The notes under the pieces: model-generated
What the model saw: only the letters and a program-made list of their open reading frames with translations
Database searches by the model: none
What the model was told of the DNA's origin: nothing
Made by a program: the position numbers and the translations under genes
From: Chryseobacterium herbae
GTDB taxonomy: Bacteria > Bacteroidota > Bacteroidia > Flavobacteriales > Weeksellaceae
Direction of reading: 5' to 3'
NCBI RefSeq assembly: GCF_025154075.1
Contig: NZ_JAOAMU010000003.1
Location: 335,713-399,712 of the forward strand
DNA: 64,000 nucleotides
In this document: piece by piece, positions 1-7,445 of the stretch
Numbering within the stretch: position 1 is the stretch's first letter
How the letters are laid out: every line of letters starts with the position of its first letter

Positions 1-39
1 TATTAGCTTTAACCTAGTCGCAAGTTTATGTTTGATTTT

Positions 40-396
40 TTAATTTACCTTTAGCCTGTTCCATAATGTGACAAGCTTCTTTTTTAATGTTGTTAATTCA
101 TCTAAAAAAATCTGATAATCATCTTCATTAATATATCGTAAATCTTTAGCAAGAATTAATTGGTTTTCAGCTTCATTAGACGATCCTAAAGCAATATTGA
201 TAAAATTAGCAAATTCTTTATCTGAATTTCTACCACTTCCTTCTGAAATATTATATCCAATTGAAGCAAACGATCTTCTGATTTGAGAGGTAAGTCCAAA
301 AACTTCTTCCTTAGGGAAATTTCTGGTTGAAGCATAAATTTTTAAAGTCAACTGATGACTTAATTGCCAAACTTCAAATTTTTTAAAATCTCTCAT
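40..396 (-). CDS. four-helix-bundle protein (S23/TIGR02436-like)
   Basis: This 118-residue protein matches the family first known from 23S rRNA intervening sequences and related to the Avd accessory protein of diversity-generating retroelements. Seen in the sequence: an N-terminal FxxFEVWQLSHQL segment, a central GLTSQIRRSFASIGYNISEG stretch typical of the family, and an all-helical, charged composition. No reverse transcriptase or rRNA is nearby, so neither historical context applies. It lies on the same strand as groES, 51 bases downstream of it, in the place where groEL normally follows; groEL is not in the window. The biological role of free-standing members is unknown. The family call is confident. 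Confidence 0.9.
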   Translation of the reverse strand: MRDFKKFEVWQLSHQLTLKIYASTRNFPKEEVFGLTSQIRRSFASIGYNISEGSGRNSDKEFANFINIALGSSNEAENQLILAKDLRYINEDDYQIFLDELTTLKKKLVTLWNRLKVN

Positions 397-414
397 ATAC
401 TAATTTATATGCAG

Positions 415-452
415 AAACGCCATTAGCCAAAAGCCAATAGCTAGAAGCTATC
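415..452. repeat. degenerate TTGGC-type short tandem before the four-helix gene
   Basis: Read on the minus strand, the groES / four-helix-bundle junction contains TAGCTTCTAGCTATTGGC followed by TTTTGGCTAATGGC, a run of near-copies of a (T)TTGGC / TAGC unit. It overlaps the groES stop region and ends just before the start of the four-helix gene. It looks like a short repeat that entered together with that gene. Its role is unknown. Confidence 0.4.
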
Positions 453-726
453 CAATTACTCCAAGTAAATCTCCTTCCTTAACGATTAAGAAATCTTTCC
501 CGTCTAATTTTAATTCAGAACCTGAATATTTTCCGTAAAGAACTTTGTCACCTACCTGAACAGTTGTAGGCTCATCTTTTTTTCCTGGACCTACTGCTAC
601 TACAGTACCTTCCTGCGGCTTTTCCTTCGCAGTGTCCGGAATAATAATACCTGAAGCTGTTTTAGTTTCTGCAGCGATAGGCTCGATAAGAACTCTGTCT
701 GCTAATGGTTTAAAGTTTACTGACAT
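448..726 (-). CDS. groES: co-chaperonin GroES
   Basis: GroES is the 10-kDa lid of the GroEL chaperonin and acts in the cytoplasm in ATP-dependent protein folding. The 92-residue length is normal. The sequence shows the N-terminal [11 protein letters not shown], the mobile-loop segment [21 protein letters not shown], the VVAVGPGKK turn and the C-terminal GDLLGVI. The usual partner gene groEL would follow in the direction of transcription, but a four-helix-bundle gene occupies the next position and the window ends before any groEL could be seen. No CIRCE element is present upstream. Confidence 0.97.
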   Translation of the reverse strand: MSVNFKPLADRVLIEPIAAETKTASGIIIPDTAKEKPQEGTVVAVGPGKKDEPTTVQVGDKVLYGKYSGSELKLDGKDFLIVKEGDLLGVIG

Positions 727-775
727 AATATATTTTATTTTTTAATTAATTCTCCATTATAATTCTCTAAATGTA

Positions 776-805
776 TGCCATGAGGTCCCTGTGGATGAAA
801 TGGCA
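776..805. promoter_or_regulatory. inverted repeat TGCCAT-N18-ATGGCA upstream of groES
   Basis: A 6-base inverted repeat with an 18-base spacer lies about 50-80 bases upstream of the groES start. A further TGGCAGA copy follows at about 832. It is placed where a heat-shock operator or promoter could be, but it does not match CIRCE and no TAnnTTTG box is present. The assignment is weak. Confidence 0.25.
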
Positions 806-851
806 GAGTTTTAATTTCAAGTGTGAAAATTTGGCAGAAAAATAAAAAAGT

Positions 852-874
852 AAAGCCGGAAACTTCCGGCTTTT
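852..874 (-). terminator. rho-independent terminator after the double-glycine peptide gene
   Basis: The hairpin AAAGCCGGAAACTTCCGGCTTT is followed on the minus strand by ACTTTTTTATTTTT. It lies 27 bases past the stop codon of the small peptide gene at 901-1035 and separates it from groES. Confidence 0.75.
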
Positions 875-900
875 GTATTTAACTCTACTTATTCATTGAA

Positions 901-1035
901 TTAAGGGCAGTGCTGTCCAGGCCCGATCCATAAAGTACATTTTCCCTGATCGTCGCGCTCGCAACAAACAAGTCTCGCCGCACCTCCGATGATAGATTTT
1001 TGCGCGTCTCTGCTTAATGATTTAGCATTTTTCAT
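901..1035 (-). CDS. double-glycine-leader (bacteriocin-like) peptide
   Basis: A 44-codon gene was read directly from the minus strand. It starts MKNAKSLSRDAQKSIIGG, an 18-residue leader ending in Gly-Gly preceded by hydrophobic Ile residues, as in leaders cut by C39-peptidase ABC transporters. The 26-residue core begins AARLVCCERD and contains four cysteines and a C-terminal HCP. It has its own terminator just downstream. Similar tiny genes are commonly annotated as bacteriocin-like in Chryseobacterium. No immunity, modification or export gene is adjacent, so it is an orphan precursor in this window. Antimicrobial or signalling activity is inferred only from the leader. Confidence 0.7.
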   Translation of the reverse strand: MKNAKSLSRDAQKSIIGGAARLVCCERDDQGKCTLWIGPGQHCP

Positions 1036-1263
1036 AGATTAATATTTAATTTGTTTTACATTCCTGAACATTTAGGGTCAATCAGGATTTTTGACGATTT
1101 GGTGTGGTAAGTGTTAATTCAAAGATAAAAAAAATATCATTACATAATACACTGTATGTAGATTTATTATTGATGTTTGTATTTTGATTATCAGTTGTTT
1201 AAATGTTGTGTTGTAACAGGGAAGTACGAAGGTTTTATCATTTGGATTGATCATTAAAAAGAA

Positions 1264-1288
1264 AAAGTTTACCATTACAGTAAACTTT
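1264..1288 (-). terminator. terminator of the 1297-2016 gene
   Basis: The perfect hairpin AAAGTTTAC / GTAAACTTT with a 7-base loop is followed on the minus strand by TTTTTCTTTTT, right after the stop codon of the secreted protein gene. Confidence 0.75.
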
Positions 1289-1296
1289 AGTGATTT

Positions 1297-2016
1297 TTAT
1301 TTGATGGTTTCGAGTGTCATTTTTCTTCCGCCGAGATCCATATCCTGTTTCAGAATTTTCCGGGTTTCGGGATCAATATAATAGGTGACGAATGTTGTTT
1401 TATCTCTGATATCATCCGTTGTTTTTACTGCCCATACTTTTTTCCCGTCGTAATCGGTTTTCTTCACTTCCAGTATGTAGGCTTTTATAAGTCCCTGTTT
1501 TGCATCCGGATTATAATCGAAAATGGAAAGGTCGGCGGTATCATTTTCTTTAAGTGGAGAAAAGCGGATCATCATAGGATAACTGCTGCTGTCGAAATAA
1601 TTCGCTGCCGGAATATCGATACTGTGTTTCTCCTGAGATTTTTTATTGAGATAATACCCGGTTACTTTCGTTTTGCCCGATTTGAGCACCATATCCCTCA
1701 TCATATTGAAAGAAGAATGATAAACCGGTTCGAAATTAGCTGTTTTTACGATGGTAGAATCCGTCCACTTGGCATCAGGAGCCTGCTTTAGTTTTACAGT
1801 GGTTCTGATGAGAAGATCCGTTTTGTTTAATTTTTTAAGCTCGGTAATGATGCTTCCAATTTCGATTTTTGTTCCTGCGTTGTCGGCATACCAAATCGCT
1901 TCCGAGGTTTCATCTTTGATCAGTTTAGGATCAATAGTGCTGTTGGCTGGAGTAAGCAGTTTCTGTGAAAATAAATGAACGCTGCTTACTAATAAAAGGA
2001 TAAGAAATGTTCTCAT
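1297..2016 (-). CDS. secreted protein of unknown function
   Basis: The 239-residue protein has a clear signal peptide (MRTFLILLLVSSVHLFSQ). The mature part is rich in beta-strand-like segments and ends with a conserved-looking TYYIDPETRKILKQDMDLGGRKMTLE. The tail, a converted value such as YYIDPETRKIL followed by a strand, resembles the DUF3108 / lipoprotein-carrier-like fold, but that is only an impression. It stands in its own unit with a good terminator. The 46-base gap to the upstream gene on the same strand would allow co-transcription with the NTF2-like protein. No function can be assigned. Confidence 0.8.
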   Translation of the reverse strand: MRTFLILLLVSSVHLFSQKLLTPANSTIDPKLIKDETSEAIWYADNAGTKIEIGSIITELKKLNKTDLLIRTTVKLKQAPDAKWTDSTIVKTANFEPVYHSSFNMMRDMVLKSGKTKVTGYYLNKKSQEKHSIDIPAANYFDSSSYPMMIRFSPLKENDTADLSIFDYNPDAKQGLIKAYILEVKKTDYDGKKVWAVKTTDDIRDKTTFVTYYIDPETRKILKQDMDLGGRKMTLETIK

Positions 2017-2063
2017 GATTTTTTTTAATAATAAGTGTTACTCATTTTCAAAAAGTTACAGCT

Positions 2064-2582
2064 TTACTCTTCTCTTTGAGGTTCGGGAGAAATACTTTCC
2101 TGCTCCATTGAAAATATCACGCTCGTGATCTTCCATTCATTTTTAATTTTCACCAGTCCCCAGGATTCTTTTCCCCATAAACCTTTCTTTCCGCCTGCCA
2201 AGAAACTGAAATCAAAGGTTACTGAAGCTATGCTGCCGTCGGTATCAATATTCACATTAGAAAATTTTTCTTCTTTCACAGATCCTTTGGTTGTGCTTCT
2301 GAACCAGGATTTATAATCTGCTAATTTATGATCTAAAGACTTCGGGTCTTTCTCAATTCTTTTCTGCTGGGTTTTATCCTTATAAACGCCGACCCAGGTG
2401 ACAGGTCCGTCATAAAACAAATTATAAAGACTCGTACTGTCTTTTGCTTTTAAGCTGGACATAAAAGTATCCAATACTTTTCGAAGCTCAACTTTATGTT
2501 TCTCCGTTTCAGTTTTATTTTGTGAATACGTCAGGCTAAATCCCGAAAGGAAAATAATGAGAGTTAGAAGTATACTTTTCAT
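2064..2582 (-). CDS. secreted NTF2/SnoaL-like protein
   Basis: A 172-residue exported protein with signal peptide MKSILLTLIIFLSGFSLTYSQ. The mature part has the layout of NTF2-like (DUF4440/SnoaL) proteins: an N-terminal helix with VELRKVLDTFMSSLKAKDSTSLYNLFYDGPVTWVGVY, then beta strands including SIASVTFDFSFLAGGKKGLWGKESWGLVKIKNEWKITSVIFS. These folds serve as small-molecule-binding or enzyme domains, and the sequence does not show which. It may be co-transcribed with the secreted gene that follows. The fold-level call is moderate and the function is unknown. Confidence 0.75.
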   Translation of the reverse strand: MKSILLTLIIFLSGFSLTYSQNKTETEKHKVELRKVLDTFMSSLKAKDSTSLYNLFYDGPVTWVGVYKDKTQQKRIEKDPKSLDHKLADYKSWFRSTTKGSVKEEKFSNVNIDTDGSIASVTFDFSFLAGGKKGLWGKESWGLVKIKNEWKITSVIFSMEQESISPEPQREE

Positions 2583-2721
2583 GATTTCTTGTTTAATTTT
2601 ATTAAATCAGTCTGGTTTTTCTGTAAAACTAAATTAACAAAAAATATAGAATATGAATAGGAAAATGTTGAATGATAATGTTTTAAGTAAATTCAATAAG
2701 ATGGCTTTATACAGAAACTAA

Positions 2722-3936
2722 TTAGCCTACATTATTTTTTGAAGACTGGTTAATCTTAGAAATCACAGCTCCGGAAATCGCAATACTGATAAAGTTGGTG
2801 ACAGATCTTGCCTCATTCATAAAACGGTCTACACTGTAAAGAAGGGCAATATCCGTTAGTGGAATCTTTCCAAATCTATTCAACGTAAAAATTAAAGCAA
2901 GAAATCCTGATCCCGGAACTCCCGATGCCGTTTTCGAAGTCACGGAAATAATGACGAAAAGCCAGAGATAATCACTAACGGTTAATGAAATATTATAAAA
3001 CTGAATGAGAAAGCAACACGTCACGGAAATGTAAATACACGCCCCGGAAAGATTGAAATTATACCCCAAAGGAATCACAAACCTTAAAATTTTTCTGCTG
3101 TATCCTTCGGATTCCATTTTTTCAAAGATCAGCGGGAAGGCTGTTTTAGAGGAGGATGTAGTGACTACGAGGATGATTTCTTCCTTTAAATCAAGCAAGA
3201 ATTTCCACAACCGGATTTTGAACAGGTACGCGACAATCCCCAGAATTCCAAAGATAAAAACGATATCAGCCAGATAAACCGTAGCCACCACTTTACTGAG
3301 GGGCAAAAGAGTATTGATCCCATAAACCGCAACCCCATAGGCGATATTGCAGAAAATAATGACCGGAAGGATAATGTAGAGGTATTTAATGACCGTATAG
3401 AAAATCTTAAGACCCTTGTCCAGTATGTTCAGGAATTTTTCTCTTGCCCCGGAAAGATTCATGAGAATCCCGGCTACAATGGAAACAATCAGAAAAAGTC
3501 CGTGTCTGTTGAGATACAGGCTTCCGGATAAAGTGCTGTCGTTGATTTCAAATGTTTTAGGAAGAGTCCTGCTGATTTTTGCAGTATCAATTCCCGTATC
3601 AGCGCCTGGTTTTACAGCAAATCCAAAGATAAATCCTAAAATAATAGCGACCGAACTGATGATCAGAAAATACAGAATAGTCTTCCAAACAATACGGCTT
3701 GCATTTCTGATTCCTGACAGCTGGCAGATTCCATACATGATCGCCATAAAGATAATCGGAAGGATCAGCATTTCCAGAACCAAAAAGAAATACCGGCTTA
3801 CCATTCCCAGCTGAATGCTTGCCTCAGGCGCATAATGTCCTGTGAGCACTCCACCGAGAATGGCGGCAAATACATATAAGGTGAGATTTTTTAAATATCT
3901 TCCCGTGAATGTTTTTTTGGTTTCAAAAAGGTTCAT
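2722..3936 (-). CDS. dicarboxylate/amino acid:cation symporter (DAACS, DctA-like)
   Basis: This 404-residue inner-membrane carrier belongs to the sodium/proton:dicarboxylate (glutamate/aspartate/C4-dicarboxylate) family. Seen: multiple hydrophobic helices, the Ser-rich re-entrant hairpin TTSSSKTAFPLI, the TM7 segment PLGYNFNLSGACIY, the second hairpin SKTASGVPGSGF, and a TM8 segment DRFMNEARSVTNF. The DRFMxEAR pattern resembles DctA rather than aspartate carriers, where an Asp binds the amino group. This suggests C4-dicarboxylates as substrate. The usual NMDGT sodium motif reads NLSGA here, which is unusual. The gene stands alone, 250 bases downstream of the citrate transporter, with a repeat element between them. 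Confidence 0.9.
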   Translation of the reverse strand: MNLFETKKTFTGRYLKNLTLYVFAAILGGVLTGHYAPEASIQLGMVSRYFFLVLEMLILPIIFMAIMYGICQLSGIRNASRIVWKTILYFLIISSVAIILGFIFGFAVKPGADTGIDTAKISRTLPKTFEINDSTLSGSLYLNRHGLFLIVSIVAGILMNLSGAREKFLNILDKGLKIFYTVIKYLYIILPVIIFCNIAYGVAVYGINTLLPLSKVVATVYLADIVFIFGILGIVAYLFKIRLWKFLLDLKEEIILVVTTSSSKTAFPLIFEKMESEGYSRKILRFVIPLGYNFNLSGACIYISVTCCFLIQFYNISLTVSDYLWLFVIISVTSKTASGVPGSGFLALIFTLNRFGKIPLTDIALLYSVDRFMNEARSVTNFISIAISGAVISKINQSSKNNVG

Positions 3937-4006
3937 CTGAATAAAATATACTTTCCGTACAAAGATCTGTTGTTTTTTTTACATCTGAAATAGAATAATT
4001 GGGTCG

Positions 4007-4171
4007 GGAAGATGGAAGGTTGAAGATGGAAGTTATTGAAGAGGAAAATAATAACTTCTAGCCTGTTTTTATTGATTTTTAAATCCTGTTTATTAATCTT
4101 TAAAACCTATCCATTAATTTTATAATGGTGTCTAATATTAACTTCCATCCTCCCTCTTCCAGCTTCCATCC
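4007..4171. repeat. inverted-repeat element with GGAAGNTGGAAG arms (copy 1)
   Basis: The left arm (4007-4033) is built of GGAAGATGGAAGGTTGAAG and more of the same. The right arm (4140-4171) reads in reverse complement GGATGGAAGCTGGAAGAGGG. About 105 bases of AT-rich DNA separate the arms. A second element of the same design lies at 53978-54133. It lies between two transporter genes and has no coding potential. It is probably a MITE-like or structured intergenic repeat. Confidence 0.6.
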
Positions 4172-4186
4172 TTTTAACAAATCAGG

Positions 4187-5473
4187 TTAAATTACACCCA
4201 AAATCAATGCAGCGATCAACATGACAAGAGAAGATCCCAATGCCCATTTCAGCGTATATTTCAAATGGTCTGAAAATTCTACACCTGCCAGCGATACCAA
4301 TAAATAAGTAGATGGAACCAGCGGACTCAGAAGGTGTGAACCCTGTCCGATAAGGCTCGCTCTTCCAAGGATTTCCGGAGAAATACCTAGCTGATGCCCC
4401 GTAGCAACAATAATCGGGAGTATTCCAAAATAATAAGCATCATTCGAAAGGAAAAAAGTCAGCGGAATACTGAAAGCCGCCGTCACAATATTCAGATAAC
4501 CGCCCCAGCTTTTCGGAACGATTTCAATCATACTGTTTCCCATCGCCTGCATAATGCCGGAACCATTCAGAATTCCTGTAAAGATTCCTGCTCCGAAGAT
4601 CATTCCTGCTACAGACAAAGCATTCCCCGCATGTTTGGAAATAATTTTCTGCTGGTCTTTTAATTTAGGATAATTGATAATGGAAGCAATACAGAAAGCA
4701 ATCATAAAAGCAATTCCCAACGGAACAAGGTCCAGAATCATCACCACCAAAAGAGTGATGGTAAGAGCCAGATTAATCAGGATCAATTTCGGACGTCTAA
4801 GCTTAAGATCTACTTCGCCGATAATGTCATTCGTGTTATAATTGGTGAATTTTCCATGCTTGGCAATTCTTATTTTTTCTCTTCGTCCTAAAATGTAGGC
4901 AACGAATATCACCCACAGAATACCAATAGCCATAATCGGGATCATAGGAACAAAAATTTCTGTGTGTCCCAGTTTCAGGGAACTCATAACCCTTGCTGTA
5001 GGACCGCCCCACGGGAGAATATTCATGATTTGTCCTGCCAGCATAATGATGCAAGTCAGGATCAGTGGATTCATGCCTTGTTTTTTATAAAGCGGAAGCA
5101 TGGCAGCGACCACAATTAAATAGGTGGAAGAACCATCGCCGTCCAGGGAAACCAAGGCAGTAAGAATGGCTGTTCCTATCGTTGTTTTGATGGGATTATC
5201 TCCAACTGCTTTTAAAATGATATTGACCAAAGGTTCAAAAAGTCCCGTGTCGATCATTAAACTGAAATACAGGATGGCGAAGATCAGCATAACGCCGGTC
5301 AGCGCTATTTCTTTGACCCCGTTTTTCATCATTTCTCCCAGTTCAGGACCGAAGCCTGCAAAAAGAGCTACGGTTACAGGGACGATGACCAATGCCGTAA
5401 GCGGAGTCATTTTTTTGTTCATGATCAGAACCATGAAGATCAGAATCATGACGAATCCAAGGAATGTAAGCAT
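4187..5473 (-). CDS. CitMHS-family citrate:cation symporter
   Basis: A 428-residue membrane carrier of the CitMHS family, whose known members (Bacillus CitM, CitH) import citrate complexed with divalent metal together with protons. Seen: about twelve hydrophobic segments, the family signature SLDGDGSSTYLI near residue 108-119, the MNILPWGGPTARV segment near residue 150, and FFLSNDAYYFGILPI near residue 345. It is the second gene of a unit with the DUF2490 protein, starting 18 bases after that stop. A divergently transcribed LytS/LytTR two-component system starts just beyond. Substrate and metal preference cannot be read from the sequence. Confidence 0.93.
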   Translation of the reverse strand: MLTFLGFVMILIFMVLIMNKKMTPLTALVIVPVTVALFAGFGPELGEMMKNGVKEIALTGVMLIFAILYFSLMIDTGLFEPLVNIILKAVGDNPIKTTIGTAILTALVSLDGDGSSTYLIVVAAMLPLYKKQGMNPLILTCIIMLAGQIMNILPWGGPTARVMSSLKLGHTEIFVPMIPIMAIGILWVIFVAYILGRREKIRIAKHGKFTNYNTNDIIGEVDLKLRRPKLILINLALTITLLVVMILDLVPLGIAFMIAFCIASIINYPKLKDQQKIISKHAGNALSVAGMIFGAGIFTGILNGSGIMQAMGNSMIEIVPKSWGGYLNIVTAAFSIPLTFFLSNDAYYFGILPIIVATGHQLGISPEILGRASLIGQGSHLLSPLVPSTYLLVSLAGVEFSDHLKYTLKWALGSSLVMLIAALILGVI

Positions 5474-5491
5474 AGATGATTTGATTTATAG

Positions 5492-6187
5492 TTATTTATT
5501 TTTGTTTTTCTTTCTCCAGTCGAAACTGTTTCTGTAGCCGATGTAGCCGTAATTACTTGTAGATCCGGTTTCCAGCTGATTGATGAAAGCGACTTCAATC
5601 GCTGAGTTTTTGCCGACTTTCATTCCAAGTCCCGCTGTTATACGGTTACTGTCAAACGGATCTTCCTTCACCACATTCATCCTCAATTCATTTTTCAGGA
5701 TGCCGTACAGTTTTTCTTTTTCTCCCTTTCTGTTAAAAGGAATTCTCAGGGAAATCAGATAGCGGAGTCTGACGATGAATTCATCCGGGTTGCTGATGAA
5801 ACGCTCTTCCACCCGGAAACGATGTGAGACGGACGTTCTTCCGATATTGCCTCCCAATGTCACTTGCTGGAAAGGCCTTTTCTCATAGCGCTCTTTTTTT
5901 GAATTGTCAGATTTATAAGAATCCAGAACCAGAAACATGAATCCGGCAGCGGGTTTCACTTCATTGGCTACTTCATAATCTACATAGGTGGAAACCAGAA
6001 AAAGCCTTGTATCATACGCGAGATCAAAAGAACGGTACTGCGAAAGGGCAGTCAGTGTACTTTTGTCGGTGAGTCTTGCGGACATCAGATACTGGAACCA
6101 CATATTGTAGTTGTCGCGGCTTTGCGCGTTGGCGAGCCGGATCATCCCCAGCAGCAAAATGATGATTAATCTGAATTTAATTTTCAT
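5492..6187 (-). CDS. DUF2490 outer-membrane barrel-like protein
   Basis: A 231-residue exported protein with signal peptide MKIKFRLIIILLLGMIRLANAQS. Its pattern (NYNMWFQYLMSARLTDKSTLTALSQYR, then alternating amphipathic strands, with repeated FRVEERFI and GLGMKVGKNSAIEVAFINQ-like strands) matches the DUF2490 family, thought to form small outer-membrane beta-barrels. It is the first gene of a unit with the CitMHS transporter, so a role in getting the substrate across the outer membrane is a reasonable guess, not shown. A -7 box lies at 6216-6223 on the same strand. Confidence 0.85.
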   Translation of the reverse strand: MKIKFRLIIILLLGMIRLANAQSRDNYNMWFQYLMSARLTDKSTLTALSQYRSFDLAYDTRLFLVSTYVDYEVANEVKPAAGFMFLVLDSYKSDNSKKERYEKRPFQQVTLGGNIGRTSVSHRFRVEERFISNPDEFIVRLRYLISLRIPFNRKGEKEKLYGILKNELRMNVVKEDPFDSNRITAGLGMKVGKNSAIEVAFINQLETGSTSNYGYIGYRNSFDWRKKNKNK

Positions 6188-6215
6188 GTAATATTGAGTT
6201 AATATCCTGATGTCT

Positions 6216-6223
6216 CAAATATA
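6216..6223 (-). promoter_or_regulatory. -7 box of the DUF2490-citrate transporter unit
   Basis: TATATTTG on the minus strand matches the Bacteroidota TAnnTTTG consensus and lies 29 bases before the DUF2490 start codon. No convincing -33 TTG was found at the usual distance. Confidence 0.45.
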
Positions 6224-6262
6224 TTTATAAGAACCAGCCGCAGATTTATTTTTCAATCAATG

Positions 6263-6278
6263 ACAGTTTTTATCAGTG
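6263..6278. promoter_or_regulatory. possible LytTR-type direct repeat
   Basis: Two half-sites, ACAGTT and TCAGTG, start ten bases apart midway between the divergent -7 boxes at 6216 and 6306. LytTR regulators bind short direct repeats about one helical turn apart, and a LytTR regulator is encoded next door. The match to the published consensus is partial. Confidence 0.25.
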
Positions 6279-6305
6279 AACTGCACGATGGGGTAAAAAA
6301 GATGG

Positions 6306-6313
6306 TATATTTG
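6306..6313 (+). promoter_or_regulatory. -7 box of the histidine kinase operon
   Basis: TATATTTG matches TAnnTTTG exactly and lies 25 bases before the kinase start codon. The -33 element is poor, as expected for a promoter that needs an activator. Confidence 0.45.
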
Positions 6314-6338
6314 AAAGATTGAAATTTGGATTTTTTAG

Positions 6339-7445
6339 ATGTTTTTAATTATAAATATTGTATTTATATTATTGGTTTTCAGGATTTTGTTTAATGCAAA
6401 AGTGTTGAAAAGACTGATGGAATATCATTGGGGATTTTTGTTGAAGTTTCAGCATATTTTTTTCCTTTTGATCTTCGTGGTCATCACTTTTTTTACTGAA
6501 AACTACTTTTTGGACGTTCCGGAACTTATCTGGAGTGTTTTATCAGTCATTATTTTTAATGTCGGAATTTACAGTCTGGTCTATTTTTATCTGGTCCCGG
6601 AATTCTATCTTTCCAATAAATATCCCGAGTTCATTCTCTATGCACTGATCAGTTTTCTGGTCTCGAGTCTTTTTAGAATTTTGCTACAGCCGGCGGTGTT
6701 TCATATGAATTTTAATGAAACGCTTTCCAATACCAAATTCCTCTACAATGTGTATACAGCGCAAGGAATTGTGATTCTTGTAGCTTCATTTCTAGGCATT
6801 ACCAAGGATAAATTTCTTATCGAACAGGATTTTAAAGATCTGGGGGAAGAAAAAGACCAGCTGTACTTAGATTTGCTTAAATCTAAAATGAATCCCCATT
6901 TTCTGTTGAATACGCTTAATAATATTTACTCCAAAAGTTTTCAGCCCTCAGAAAATACTTCAGAATCTATATTGCAGCTCAGTAAACTGCTTCAGTATGT
7001 GATTTACGATACCAGCAAAGAAAAGATTTCAATGGCGCAGGAATTCTCATCTATTAAATCTCTGGCAGGCTTATATCAGTTAAAGTATAATAATGTGTTG
7101 AACATTAATTTCGATATTCAGGATGAAGAAACCCTGGAATTAATCGATATTCCGCCTTCTGTATGCCTTACCTTATTTGAAAATGCATTAAAGCATTCTG
7201 CGGTGGGAATAGAGGCAGAGACGTATATCAATATCAGCTATAAAATACAGGATCAGGAACTTTTGTTTGAGATCCAAAATTCTGTTTCGAAGAAAAAAAA
7301 TCTTGTCGGAAATATGAGTGACAGCGGCTTAGGAAATGAAGCGGTCATCAATATTCTGGAAAAAAACTATGCGGGAAAATATACTTTTATATCCGAGCCC
7401 GCAGAAAACAACAACTATCAGACTATTTTAAAAATTAAACTGTAA
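6339..7445 (+). CDS. LytS/YehU-type sensor histidine kinase
   Basis: A 368-residue inner-membrane kinase. Residues 1 to about 160 hold several hydrophobic helices without an evident extracellular sensor domain. The His_kinase box LKSKMNPHFLLNTLNN carries the phospho-acceptor His near residue 187. The ATP-binding part shows LFENALKHS near residue 280 and a G box SDSGLGNEAVINIL near residue 330. Its stop overlaps the start of the response regulator (TAATG), so the two are translated as a pair. It is divergent from the DUF2490-CitMHS unit, which suggests that it may control organic-acid uptake. The signal sensed is unknown. Confidence 0.93.
   Translation: MFLIINIVFILLVFRILFNAKVLKRLMEYHWGFLLKFQHIFFLLIFVVITFFTENYFLDVPELIWSVLSVIIFNVGIYSLVYFYLVPEFYLSNKYPEFILYALISFLVSSLFRILLQPAVFHMNFNETLSNTKFLYNVYTAQGIVILVASFLGITKDKFLIEQDFKDLGEEKDQLYLDLLKSKMNPHFLLNTLNNIYSKSFQPSENTSESILQLSKLLQYVIYDTSKEKISMAQEFSSIKSLAGLYQLKYNNVLNINFDIQDEETLELIDIPPSVCLTLFENALKHSAVGIEAETYINISYKIQDQELLFEIQNSVSKKKNLVGNMSDSGLGNEAVINILEKNYAGKYTFISEPAENNNYQTILKIKL

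Noticed and set aside
40..396. Diversity-generating retroelement because of the Avd-like protein
   Set aside because: No reverse transcriptase, template/variable repeat pair or target gene was found in the window.
727..850. CIRCE element at groES
   Set aside because: No TTAGCACTC-N9-GAGTGCTAA or close variant is present; only a weak TGCCAT/ATGGCA pair is seen.
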